From Moraxellaceae bacterium (GTDB taxonomy: Bacteria; Pseudomonadota; Gammaproteobacteria; Pseudomonadales; Moraxellaceae), in assembly GCA_025363155.1 (NCBI GenBank), contig JANYEL010000037.1, positions 1-41,603 of the forward strand: 41,603 nt of DNA. The letters run 5' to 3'. The notes below the pieces were generated by a model. That model had not been told where the DNA came from, ran no database searches, and saw only the letters and a list, made by a program, of their open reading frames with translations. How positions within the stretch are numbered: the first letter of the stretch is position 1; the number at the start of each line of letters is the position of its first letter. Positions 18,196 through 27,904 of this stretch are shown one piece after another. The translations under genes were made by a program, and so were the position numbers.

Positions 18196-19767
18196 ATGAA
18201 TTCAGCTCAATTAGAAAATAAAGAAGACAGGGACAGTAAATCGTCAAGACCACTGGTGTCGACAGCTACCGTTGATCTCAAACAGTCGGCGACACTGGCA
18301 AAAGTGGTTCAGCATAGTTCTGATAGCATTCGTCTCGCCTTAATTGAGGCGCAATATGCCCTCAAAGACACACGAGATAAGCCTCGCGGACGTGGTGTGC
18401 TCATTATCATGAGTGGTGTTGAATTGGCGGGTAAGGGTGATGCCCTGAGACAGTTACGAGAATGGGCTGATCCGCGGTTGTTTAATGTGAAAGCTCGACT
18501 TCCTGTTGAACCACATTCACCTGCATGGCTTCGCGATGCATCTTTGCTGCCCGAAAAAGGCGAAATCGTCATTTTGTTTGGCAGTTGGTATGGCGATTTA
18601 CTTCAGTCGCACATGGAGTATTTGCAAGATAAAAAAGACTCGAAAAAGAATAAAGATGATGCTGCCCCAAAAATGACTGGCGCGCGGTTCCAACGTGAAA
18701 TAGAGCATTTACATGCCTTTGAAAATGATTTGCGTGCACAAGGTATTACCGTGTGTAAATGCTGGTTTGATCTATCGTGGGATCAACTGCAAAAGCGAAT
18801 GGATGATGTTTCTAAGGCGGATCAGAAGTGGTTGCATTTGCATGGATTGGATTGGCGAAAAAAAGATCAATATCAAACTTTGCAAAAGCTGCGCAAGGAA
18901 ATGGGATCGGATTGGGTTGAGATCGATTGTGAAGACGAGGCTGAACGCGATTTAAAATTTGGTCATGTGGTGTTGAATGCACTGACTGAGCCTCGATTAC
19001 CGATGGCAACGGCGGCAAGACGTTGGCAACTAGCGGAAATTCCTGCGCCGTTGTATGCCCCTGATAACGCGGTCATGGAAAAAGAAACGTATAAATCACG
19101 CATTAATGCTGCGCAAAAGAAATTAGAAAAATTGATTCAACGTTGCGATAAGCGATCAATTGTTTTGGTTTTTGAAGGGATGGATGCTGCGGGAAAAGGC
19201 GGTGCGATTAGTCGTATTGTTGCGCCACTTGATCCTAGGCAGTATCAAGTGTTTCCAATTGCTGCACCTGAACTGCACGAGTTGCGCCATCCTTACTTGT
19301 GGCGGTTTTGGTCAAAGTTGCCCGAAATCTCAAAAAACTCATCCAATATGACGATTTTTGATCGCTCATGGTATGGGCGGGTGCTGGTTGAGCGCGTTGA
19401 AGGATTAATTCGTGCTGGCGAATGGCAAAGTGCTTATCAAGAGATTAATCGTTTTGAAAGCGATTTGATTTCTGGCGGTACGATTGTTCTTAAGTTCTGG
19501 TTGTCGATTAGCAGTGAAGAGCAGGAACGTCGATTCAGTGCGCGGCAAGAAACACCGCATAAGCGCTTTAAAATTACTGCGGATGATTGGCGGAATCGCA
19601 AACGTTGGGATGATTATTTGCAGGCTGCTGCTGATATTTTTGCACATACCAATACAGCGGCGGCGCCGTGGGTCATCGTAGCAACCGATGACAAATATAC
19701 CGCACGATTGGCGGTACTGGAGTCGTTGAATCGACATTTAGAGGCAGTGCTGGATGAGTCGAAATAG
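18196..19767 (+). CDS. pap: polyphosphate:AMP phosphotransferase (two-domain PPK2)
   Basis: PAP uses polyphosphate to phosphorylate AMP to ADP; the classic example is Acinetobacter johnsonii PAP. The 523 residues hold two PPK2 domains. The first (about 45-270) is degenerate: its Walker A is GVELAGKGD (74-82) and its Walker B has lost the Asp (LFGSWYGD). The second (about 295-520) is intact, with GMDAAGKGG (327-335) and FDRSWYGR (387-394). This fits class II PPK2 proteins, in which the C-terminal domain carries activity. The first 30 residues are charged and probably disordered. AAGGA precedes the ATG. It may help cells reuse AMP from polyphosphate. Confidence 0.93.
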   Translation: MNSAQLENKEDRDSKSSRPLVSTATVDLKQSATLAKVVQHSSDSIRLALIEAQYALKDTRDKPRGRGVLIIMSGVELAGKGDALRQLREWADPRLFNVKARLPVEPHSPAWLRDASLLPEKGEIVILFGSWYGDLLQSHMEYLQDKKDSKKNKDDAAPKMTGARFQREIEHLHAFENDLRAQGITVCKCWFDLSWDQLQKRMDDVSKADQKWLHLHGLDWRKKDQYQTLQKLRKEMGSDWVEIDCEDEAERDLKFGHVVLNALTEPRLPMATAARRWQLAEIPAPLYAPDNAVMEKETYKSRINAAQKKLEKLIQRCDKRSIVLVFEGMDAAGKGGAISRIVAPLDPRQYQVFPIAAPELHELRHPYLWRFWSKLPEISKNSSNMTIFDRSWYGRVLVERVEGLIRAGEWQSAYQEINRFESDLISGGTIVLKFWLSISSEEQERRFSARQETPHKRFKITADDWRNRKRWDDYLQAAADIFAHTNTAAAPWVIVATDDKYTARLAVLESLNRHLEAVLDESK

Positions 19768-19789
19768 CCCGATTGTGGTCGGGCTATTT
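19762..19789. terminator. terminator hairpin at the end of pap
   Basis: AAATAGCCCGA (19762-19772) pairs with TCGGGCTATTT (19779-19789) as an 11-bp stem. It begins inside the last codons of pap, so the stop codon is part of the stem. The A/T ends make it usable in both directions, against the convergent gene at 19801. Confidence 0.75.
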
Positions 19790-19800
19790 GTGTTTACTCA

Positions 19801-20301
19801 TTAAGCAAGACTGGTGGATTTCAGTTGAATTCCCTTCGCGGTCTTATAACAGTCATCGACATGGTTATTGCCAATTTTTTTAAAGACAAAAAAGCCCATG
19901 CTTGCTGCAACAATCGTCCCGCCGAGTGGAATAAATTTAATCACTTGGCGCGATAAAATTCGTGTGCCCATGCCTTGAATCGACATGCGTGTCACGCCAC
20001 GACTTGCGACCAAACCTGCAAATGCAACACCACGTTCACGTGCGACTTTCCAGTTAATTTCACGTGTGGCAGGATTAAACATATCGGTTTGTAATTCACC
20101 TAAACCAAACTTATAGCTGATTTCGGGCAAAAGTTGGCTGAGCATTCCCGCATCTACAGCGATGTCTAATAGTGGAATCGGAACGGCTGAGGCGCCAGCC
20201 GAAAAATAAGCACGTTTTTTGACGAGTTCCATACATTCTGTGCGGACTGCATCAAGGTCAAGCGAAGAGTCTATTCGGGTGGGTGTGTTATCAAGTTTCA
20301 T
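19801..20301 (-). CDS. DUF697/YcjF-like membrane-associated protein
   Basis: This is a 166-residue protein. The pattern KKRAYFSAGASAVPIPLLDIAVDAGMLSQLLPEI and the C-terminal amphipathic/hydrophobic segment (FIPLGGTIVAASMGFFVFKKIGNNHVDDCYKTAK) resemble the DUF697 region often fused to Era-like GTPases; here there is no GTPase part. Similar stand-alone proteins are found in Pseudomonas and Acinetobacter without known function. It probably associates with the inner membrane. The start ATG has AAGGA upstream. The family assignment is by eye and moderately sure. Confidence 0.75.
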   Translation of the reverse strand: MKLDNTPTRIDSSLDLDAVRTECMELVKKRAYFSAGASAVPIPLLDIAVDAGMLSQLLPEISYKFGLGELQTDMFNPATREINWKVARERGVAFAGLVASRGVTRMSIQGMGTRILSRQVIKFIPLGGTIVAASMGFFVFKKIGNNHVDDCYKTAKGIQLKSTSLA

Positions 20302-20576
20302 GAGGATATCCTTCCGATGTTGGTATTCATTGGTCGATAATATTTATTATTAATAAGCTGAACTAAAAGCGCAGTCATCGGTGGTCATAACAAGTTCAGT
20401 CTAAACGATCATTGCTCAAACAATCTAATGAAATGGTCGCTAAAACATGATTAGATGTCATCGGTTCGCGCTATTCATAGAATTATCGAAAATTGCATAA
20501 GTGTCATGCAGTTTTTAGTAAACAAAAAATGCGATGAATAAATTTAGCCCTCCAGAAAAAATGAGTTTGATGATTC

Positions 20577-23500
20577 ATGCTGAAAATTATTCAAAGCCAA
20601 CGTATTGAAAGTCTGTTCGATGAGATGTTGGCGTTCTTTGAAGAGCATCCGATTGGGGTGTTTGAACCGCGTCAGATTCTGATTCCATCGCATGGCGTGG
20701 GTGTGTGGCTAAAACTCCATCTTGCCAGCAAGCAAGGTATTGTCGCGCAAGTTTCAACTGACTTTTTGGGTGCGTTTCAGTGGGAGTTGTATGGACGTTT
20801 GGCGGAGCGTGATGCAGAACAAAAATTAGTCAATGGCGCACCGCAAGCACCATTATCTGCGTCGATTATGCGTTGGCAGATCTTTGGATATATTTGGCAA
20901 ATTTACTGCCAAGCCTTCCAGAATTCAGAAAATAAAGCTGCGCCACAAAATATAGATCAAGATGCAATCAATGCATTGAACTTTTTACTTAAGAAGATCG
21001 TCGGGCAGCAAAAACATAGTCATAAAAGCACGCAGCAAGCGGACAATGATGCCGAAGTGAAGCGAAATATTTGGGTGTTGTCATCGCAAATTGCCCAAGT
21101 CTTCGCAGGATATGTGACCTATCGCGCGGATTGGCTGCGGGTGTGGGGACAAGGTGAATTTCTCAATCTTGCTGTGTTATGCAAAGACAAACCTGAGTGG
21201 TTAATTGAACGCTATGCCGAAATGCAAATCTGGCAAGCGTGGCTATGGAAAGCCTTATTTAAAGATGTGTTTGAACAACGTGAAGCCGAGGTGGCACGCT
21301 TTTGGACGGCACTAAAATCTGATCCCAATTTGATCAAGAAATTACCGCGCAGTGTAACGATTTTTACCGTGATCCAATTGCCACCTGCGGAACTGATGTT
21401 CCTCCGACAGTTGGCGCAATATGTCGATGTGGCGCTGTTGCATTACAACCCATCGCAAGAATATTGGGCGGATTTGGTCGATGCGCGCTGGCTACAGCGT
21501 CGTCAAAGTGAACATGGCGACAGTACTGAATTACGTGAAACGCATCCGCTGTTGACGCGTATGGGTAAGCAGTCGCGTGATGTGTTTAAGCTGCTGGTAC
21601 AACTCGCGGGTGGCGAGTTTGTTGAGGGCGAGCGATTTCAAGGCGTACAAGAGATTTGGCAGGATGCGTTTATACAACATCATCAAGAACAATCGCCAAC
21701 AGTATTACAGCATATTCAGCAACATGCACTTGATTTATCGAATGTTAAAGATTGGGATTTTAATCCGACTGATGATTCGCTAGCAATTCATGCCTGTCAT
21801 TCAACGTTGCGTCAACTTGAAGTGTTGCGCGAGGAAATTATTCAATGGTTAGGCAGCCATGTTGCTGGGAATGAACCTCGTAAACCGAGTGACATTCTCG
21901 TACTCGTTCCCGATTTAAATGATGTCGCGCCGCTGATTCGTGCGGTGTTTCCTTCAAGTGCGTCCTATGATTCGCGTGCCGAAATTCATGTGCCAATTGA
22001 AATCACAGGGCTGACTTCGCCAGAAGTGGATGCGCTATGGCAGGCATTGACGGGACGGTTTAATTTATTGGCTGGACGTTTGTCGTGTGAGACTTTGCTG
22101 GATTGGCTCGCGTTATTGCCCGTGCAACAAAGTTATGGTTTAAGCGTTGATCAAGTGACGCGCATGAGCGAGTTGCTGGTTGAAGCAGGTTTTCGTCGTG
22201 GATTTGATGGCGAGCATTTGAGTCGTACATTGCTGTCGCATGATGCGGATGTTCGCTTTACGTTGCGTTTTGCGCTTGATCGCTTAATTCTTGGCATGGC
22301 AATGCCCGTCGACACGATGTATGTCGATTGCTTGCCGATGATCACCTTGATGCGTGATGATTTTGAGTTGGTTGCGGTGTTGGAACAGATTTACCAAGAG
22401 CTTAACTCGCATCGAGGACAATTTTTATTGCAGCGGAGTGTGTCGGATTGGCTTGCGATACTTCGCGCAGAGTTACAGCAAACATTTGCAGCCGAACGTG
22501 ATACGCGCGGCTGGACAAGCATTATCCAAGCCTTAGATGACATGGAAAAAAATGCCAATGCTGCGTTGGTTGCCAAAGCAAATTTGATTGAAAATGAGGT
22601 CGCACAGACCGACATTCAGCTGCCGCTACGCTTTGTTTTAGAAGAGCTACAAACCACACTCACGCAAGCGATGCAAAGTTCGATTCCAACAGGCAGTGTG
22701 ACTTTTACGCGATTGGGAACGATGCGTCCATTACCTTATAGGTTAATTGCAGTATTAAATTTGGATACAGGTAAATTTCCAAAACGTGAACAGAAAAATA
22801 CTTTTGATTTGATCGGTGCATTGCCACCTGTGATTGGTGATCGCGCGCGAACGGAAGATGATTTAGGGGCGTTTTTGGATGCATTGCTGCTCGCATCGGA
22901 AGCCTGCTGGTTGTTTTATAACGGACAAGATGTGCAGGATGATCAACCCCGTTTACCTGCTGCGCCTGTGCAAGAGTTGATGGATTTTCTGCGCGATCAT
23001 TTGGCGAAAGACGTTGATTTGGAACATGATGAAAAACCAATTTCACCGTTAGATCACTATATTCATCATCGACATACTTTATTACCATTCGAGCGTGAAA
23101 ACTTTAATGCTCAGAATCCACTAGCAGCCGCTGGCGTTTGGTTTGAGGTGGCGAAACAACTGACTTTAGATCAAGCAGAACATTCACCTGCGTGGATTAC
23201 GCCACAGGGGACGGCAAATTACGATGTTCCTGAAAACCCCATTAAAGCTGATCAGTTGATTAAAGATTTAATGAAACCTGCCAATCATTTTTTGACGAAG
23301 GCTCGGATTGGTCGATTGTATTTAGAGGAAGGGTTGTCGCCGTTCGAACCATTGACGATGAATAAGCTCGACGAATATCAACTCCGCAATCAATTCCAAT
23401 TATCAAAGCAGAATCAGAAACAATTGCAATCAACGCAATGGGTTGCAGCGTTGCCAGTTGGTGTGGCTGGCGATGCGTATTGGAAAAAAAGTGAGCGCGA

Positions 23501-24185
23501 GCAGGTTGTGATTGAGGCGCGTATGCAGCAATACGGTGGTGTGATCACGCCGCTGACTGAGCGTTTATTAACATTGCCTGATATCACATTGCCTCAGAAC
23601 TGGCAGATTTCGATTCGAGTACCGACCGATGATCGGGCGACGACTTGGCTGGGTCAGTTGGCGAGTAGTGGCAAAGGTAAGCATCGAGTGAAGTTCTGGT
23701 TAGAGCATTTGTTCTGGCAAGTCTGGCGCCAGACCACTGAGGATGATGTCGCAATGCATCGTGGCCAACGGATCATGGTGTATAGCACTCAGACCTTGGT
23801 GGCGTCGCCAATCGAAGCTTCGGAAGCGCTGATGCATTTGCAAAATTGGTTGCATATCTGGCAAATCGAGGCGAAGCAGCCTTTTGCGTTGCCACCGGGT
23901 TTGACGCTGGATGCTTTTTCAGTGGATAAAAAAACTGGGGATTTGAAAATAAAAACGATTGAATCGCTATCCGAAAAGTGGATGGGTAATGACTTCAATT
24001 CATATATCCCACCCAATCAAAATGAAGAGTGCGCTTGGCATCCCGATTGGCAATTGATTCTGCAAGGTCAAAGTCCTGATGATGTGTTTGCGCATTTTTT
24101 TAATCTATATGCACAAACGTTGTATGCGCCAATCGTGCAGAAAACTTCTATCGAGGATGAAGTTGCGCAGGAGAAAGCAGAATGA
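20577..24185 (+). CDS. recC: exodeoxyribonuclease V subunit gamma, RecC
   Basis: RecC is the structural and Chi-recognising subunit of the RecBCD helicase-nuclease that processes double-strand ends. The 1202-residue product is a little longer than E. coli RecC (1122). The N-terminus (ILIPSHGVGVWLKLHLASKQGIVAQVSTDFLGAF) and the later ERMSELL/FTRLGTMRPLPYRLIAVLNLD region match the RecC plan, with dead helicase domains and no Walker A. The gene begins a three-gene operon: its stop overlaps the recB ATG by 4 nt. The ribosome-binding site is poor, and no obvious promoter stands out in the 275 nt upstream. Confidence 0.95.
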   Translation: MLKIIQSQRIESLFDEMLAFFEEHPIGVFEPRQILIPSHGVGVWLKLHLASKQGIVAQVSTDFLGAFQWELYGRLAERDAEQKLVNGAPQAPLSASIMRWQIFGYIWQIYCQAFQNSENKAAPQNIDQDAINALNFLLKKIVGQQKHSHKSTQQADNDAEVKRNIWVLSSQIAQVFAGYVTYRADWLRVWGQGEFLNLAVLCKDKPEWLIERYAEMQIWQAWLWKALFKDVFEQREAEVARFWTALKSDPNLIKKLPRSVTIFTVIQLPPAELMFLRQLAQYVDVALLHYNPSQEYWADLVDARWLQRRQSEHGDSTELRETHPLLTRMGKQSRDVFKLLVQLAGGEFVEGERFQGVQEIWQDAFIQHHQEQSPTVLQHIQQHALDLSNVKDWDFNPTDDSLAIHACHSTLRQLEVLREEIIQWLGSHVAGNEPRKPSDILVLVPDLNDVAPLIRAVFPSSASYDSRAEIHVPIEITGLTSPEVDALWQALTGRFNLLAGRLSCETLLDWLALLPVQQSYGLSVDQVTRMSELLVEAGFRRGFDGEHLSRTLLSHDADVRFTLRFALDRLILGMAMPVDTMYVDCLPMITLMRDDFELVAVLEQIYQELNSHRGQFLLQRSVSDWLAILRAELQQTFAAERDTRGWTSIIQALDDMEKNANAALVAKANLIENEVAQTDIQLPLRFVLEELQTTLTQAMQSSIPTGSVTFTRLGTMRPLPYRLIAVLNLDTGKFPKREQKNTFDLIGALPPVIGDRARTEDDLGAFLDALLLASEACWLFYNGQDVQDDQPRLPAAPVQELMDFLRDHLAKDVDLEHDEKPISPLDHYIHHRHTLLPFERENFNAQNPLAAAGVWFEVAKQLTLDQAEHSPAWITPQGTANYDVPENPIKADQLIKDLMKPANHFLTKARIGRLYLEEGLSPFEPLTMNKLDEYQLRNQFQLSKQNQKQLQSTQWVAALPVGVAGDAYWKKSEREQVVIEARMQQYGGVITPLTERLLTLPDITLPQNWQISIRVPTDDRATTWLGQLASSGKGKHRVKFWLEHLFWQVWRQTTEDDVAMHRGQRIMVYSTQTLVASPIEASEALMHLQNWLHIWQIEAKQPFALPPGLTLDAFSVDKKTGDLKIKTIESLSEKWMGNDFNSYIPPNQNEECAWHPDWQLILQGQSPDDVFAHFFNLYAQTLYAPIVQKTSIEDEVAQEKAE

Positions 24186-27100
24186 CAACTGTTAATACAA
24201 TCATTAATACGACTGCTCAATCCATGTCAGAAATTCCAGCGACCCCTGCGTTAGATCTTGATTTGTTTGGGATGCATTTGATCGAAGCATCGGCAGGCAC
24301 GGGAAAAACTTGGGCGTTGTCTGCATTGATTGTGCGCTTGTTGGTCGAGCGAAAATTGCAAACACGGCAAATTGTTGCGACGACATTTACCCGTGCCGCA
24401 GCGGCGGAGTTGCAGGATCGGATTCGTAAACGGATTCAAGAGATTTGGTTGTTAATGCAGGTCGCCATTGCTGATCTACCTCGTGCGCAAGCTAAAGCAG
24501 CGCAAGACAATGACGTGTTAGGTTTATCCTTATTAGCCAAACTTTCTTCCAAGGAAATGCAGGAAGCAAGCGCACAATTAAAGCTGGCTTTGGATACATT
24601 TGATGAATTGTTTATCAATACCTTAGATAGTTTTTGCCAGAAGATTTTACGTGAATTTGCATTCGATACTGGACAAGGTGAGCCGCGAGAAATCAGTGAG
24701 CAAGAGGAAGAGTTAAAGCAACAATTGATTCATGATGCGCTGCGTCAATGGCGCAGCCAGCAAGATCCGCGCTTGATTGAAATGTTGGTGCTAACCAATG
24801 AAATTACCGACATTGAGCATCATGCGAATGTGGTGAAAACCACCATGAATTTCTTGAGTGCGCAGATTGCACCTGTGGAGGATTTTGGTTTTGATCCAAA
24901 TGTTTTGACGAGATTTCAAACTCAGATTCAGGACGTGGATTGGTCGAGTTGGTTGGAAGTTTGGCAAAAAGCAAAGCCATATTATTACGGTGGTCGTAGC
25001 TTTGCTAAAAACCATGAGTCGTTTCCTGCGTTAGTGAAACTGATGCAAACGATAAGTTTGGATGACCTGCTGACGATTGATGAATCGCGTCCAGAAATGA
25101 AACTGTTGAGCATCTTTGAAGAGCAAAAATTTAATACGAATTTTAATAAAGAAGGCTTTGGGCTTGATTGGATTCAGGCGGATCTCAATTCATCGAAATC
25201 ACAATTCATGATGGATTTTGTTCAGATACGTCGTGATCTTTCCAGTAGTCTTAAACATGCACAATCCCATTTGCATCATCATATTTCGGTGTATGTGCGA
25301 GAGCGTTTGCCTGATTTATTAGCGGAGTTGAATGAGACGACTTTTGCCGCACAAATGCATTCGTTGGCGAAAGCGTTAGAAGGCGAATCAGGGCAAGCAC
25401 TGGCGCAGCAGATTCGCCATCGTTATCCGATTGCGCTGGTCGATGAATTTCAGGATACCAATAGCGATCAAGACCAAGTGATTGAGTTGGTTTATCGACA
25501 GTCGATTCAACAAGCAATTGCGAATAATCAGTTCAATTCTAAAGATGCCGATACGCCATGTTTGATTCTCGTCGGTGACCCGAAACAGGCGATTTATGGC
25601 TTTCGTGGCGGCGACATTCACACCTACTTATCAGCAAAAGAACAAGTGAGTGAATCGGGCAGCATTCACGCGTTAGATCAAAATCAACGTTCAGTTGCGC
25701 CGTTGGTTCAGGCGGTTAATGCATTCTTTGGCGAGAATGAAACGCTTGGTGATGGGGTTGATTATCCTGAAGTTTCGCCAGCAGCGCGCAATCATGCGCC
25801 GCTGATGGATGATGATTCTCATAACCCGACGCCGTTACGTTTTGTTCAGCTCACGCAAGAGACTAATGAACTCAGTCAAACGGCATATCGCATTATTGAG
25901 TTACTGAAGGCGAGTGGTGAAAGTCGATTATTGATTAATGAGCAAGCTGTCAAACCGCAAGATATTGCCGTGTTAGCAGGATCACATCGTGACTTGAGTT
26001 CGGTTGAAGCAGAGTTGCAAAAAGCGAATATTCCAGTCTGGCGCCAGTCGAAAACCAGTGTATTTAGCAGTTCGCTGACTTACGATTTGGCGGCGATTAT
26101 GCAACTGATGCTGTCGCCGTATCGTGAGGATTATTTTAGGCGTGCGCTTTCAGGTTTGTTGATTGGTAAGACTTTGGTTGAGTTAGATGAGCTCGATCAG
26201 TCAATGGAGTTGGCGGAGCTGCAAGCGGCTTTTGCAATTGATGCGCAGGTTTGGGCGAAATCTGGATTCTTGGCGGCATGGCAGCGTATCGCTTCGCGGT
26301 ATGGAATTTGGCAACGCTTAGCGATGTTGGGCGAAGTGCGAGATGGTGAAATGAGCCAAAGTGGCGAACGTCATTTGGTGAATTTACGTCATTTGATTGA
26401 GTTGTTACATCGTCAAAGTGAACGTCATGTGGGTGCGCATCATTTACTTGCATGGTTGCTGCGCCAAGTGGCAAAACCGAGTGATCGTGGTGATGAAGTC
26501 GAGCGTCCGTTGCCGAGTCATAGTGGTGTGCAGTTGATGACGATTCATGGCTCGAAGGGCTTGGAATTTCCGATTGTGTTTGTGGTCGGGGTGGGTGATA
26601 AAAAGGAAAAAACGCCAGAAATCACTTTTTACCTCGACAATGATCAACGCACGTTAGGCTTTGGTGAATCGGATGAGGCGTTAATTGAGCAGCATCATGA
26701 GCGAGAAAAAGGAGAGTCGCGGCGGATACTTTATGTCGCTTTGACTCGCGCGAAATATCGGCAGTATTTGTTTTTGAAATTTCAAAAGTCTACGAAGGCA
26801 AAAGGCATAGAGCCACCTTCATTTAATCATTGGTTGCCAAATGGAGCGGCTGAGTTTGCTGCACAACATCCAAGTTTAGTCAGTGTCGAAAGTCCGATTT
26901 CAAAAGATGAAACATGGAAATATACGCCGCCGAATTCTAATGTAGAAGAGCTTGCCACGCGAGACATAACCCAGCGTAAATTTAAGTCTTGGGGCATGAC
27001 GAGTTTTAGTGCGTTGGTACGTGATGTTGAACCTGCAAAGTTACCTGCGGCTGTGGATTTGCCTGAGTATGGTGAAGAAGAATTGCTCGAAACGGTTGAG

Positions 27101-27904
27101 TCAACTTCGCCTGATGTTGCGTTAACTTCTGTTGAAGATCTGGGCGAAACAGACGTTCGCTTTACCTTTCAACGTGGTGCAAATGGTGGGAATTGTTTGC
27201 ATCAAATTTTGGAGTATATGGATCCTCGTTTTGATGCAGAAAATCCTGAGAAATGGACGAATACGTTTGCCAAACAAATGAAGAATTTTGGTATTCCAGC
27301 GATTGAACCAGATGCACTTGTGCCTTGGTTTAAAGATATTTTGGATGCGCCGTTACCGAATGGGGCTACGTTGGCTTCATTGAAATTTAATGCCCGTGTG
27401 CGTGAGCTGGAATTTCATTTATTTTTGCAGAATGAGCGTATCGATGGCGATGCGATTGTGAAACGTTTGGCGGAGGCGGGTATTCCAGTGCCGAATTTTA
27501 ATAAGACGCATGCGATTCGTTATCTCAAAGGCTTTATTGACCTCGTTTATGAACATGATGGGCAGTTCTACGTTGCGGATTATAAGAGTAATTATCTGGG
27601 GGATTTGATTGCCGACTATACAGTCCCAGCGATGCAAGACAGCATGACGCATTCTGGTTATTGGTTGCAGGCGACGTTGTATATGGTCGCGATGCATCGT
27701 TATTTAAAAGTCCGTAAAGCGGATTATCAGATAGAAAAACATCTGGGTGGTGCGGTGTATTTGTATTTGCGTGGTATGAGCGCAGCGTCAGATGCTACGG
27801 GCATTGTGCATTGGCAGCCTGATCCGCAATTGGTTTTAGATGTCGATGAGTTGCTTGGAAAAGCGGGAATGAGTCAACTTGATTTAGCGGGGAGTGCCGT
27901 ATGA
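24182..27904 (+). CDS. recB: exodeoxyribonuclease V subunit beta, RecB
   Basis: RecB is the 3'-5' helicase and only nuclease of RecBCD. In the 1240 residues, the SF1 helicase shows Walker A SAGTGKT (37-43), the Walker B box DEFQDT (421-426), LVGDPKQAIYGFRGGDIHTY and the late motif YVALTRAKY. The C-terminal nuclease has the H-motif region GNCLHQILE, Asp1120 in GFIDLVY and Asp1133-x-Lys1135 in VADYKSN, so it looks active. It overlaps recC and recD by 4 nt each (ATGA). A second ATG at codon 15 (MSEIPAT) is a possible start; the overlap favours the first. Confidence 0.97.
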   Translation: MTTVNTIINTTAQSMSEIPATPALDLDLFGMHLIEASAGTGKTWALSALIVRLLVERKLQTRQIVATTFTRAAAAELQDRIRKRIQEIWLLMQVAIADLPRAQAKAAQDNDVLGLSLLAKLSSKEMQEASAQLKLALDTFDELFINTLDSFCQKILREFAFDTGQGEPREISEQEEELKQQLIHDALRQWRSQQDPRLIEMLVLTNEITDIEHHANVVKTTMNFLSAQIAPVEDFGFDPNVLTRFQTQIQDVDWSSWLEVWQKAKPYYYGGRSFAKNHESFPALVKLMQTISLDDLLTIDESRPEMKLLSIFEEQKFNTNFNKEGFGLDWIQADLNSSKSQFMMDFVQIRRDLSSSLKHAQSHLHHHISVYVRERLPDLLAELNETTFAAQMHSLAKALEGESGQALAQQIRHRYPIALVDEFQDTNSDQDQVIELVYRQSIQQAIANNQFNSKDADTPCLILVGDPKQAIYGFRGGDIHTYLSAKEQVSESGSIHALDQNQRSVAPLVQAVNAFFGENETLGDGVDYPEVSPAARNHAPLMDDDSHNPTPLRFVQLTQETNELSQTAYRIIELLKASGESRLLINEQAVKPQDIAVLAGSHRDLSSVEAELQKANIPVWRQSKTSVFSSSLTYDLAAIMQLMLSPYREDYFRRALSGLLIGKTLVELDELDQSMELAELQAAFAIDAQVWAKSGFLAAWQRIASRYGIWQRLAMLGEVRDGEMSQSGERHLVNLRHLIELLHRQSERHVGAHHLLAWLLRQVAKPSDRGDEVERPLPSHSGVQLMTIHGSKGLEFPIVFVVGVGDKKEKTPEITFYLDNDQRTLGFGESDEALIEQHHEREKGESRRILYVALTRAKYRQYLFLKFQKSTKAKGIEPPSFNHWLPNGAAEFAAQHPSLVSVESPISKDETWKYTPPNSNVEELATRDITQRKFKSWGMTSFSALVRDVEPAKLPAAVDLPEYGEEELLETVESTSPDVALTSVEDLGETDVRFTFQRGANGGNCLHQILEYMDPRFDAENPEKWTNTFAKQMKNFGIPAIEPDALVPWFKDILDAPLPNGATLASLKFNARVRELEFHLFLQNERIDGDAIVKRLAEAGIPVPNFNKTHAIRYLKGFIDLVYEHDGQFYVADYKSNYLGDLIADYTVPAMQDSMTHSGYWLQATLYMVAMHRYLKVRKADYQIEKHLGGAVYLYLRGMSAASDATGIVHWQPDPQLVLDVDELLGKAGMSQLDLAGSAV

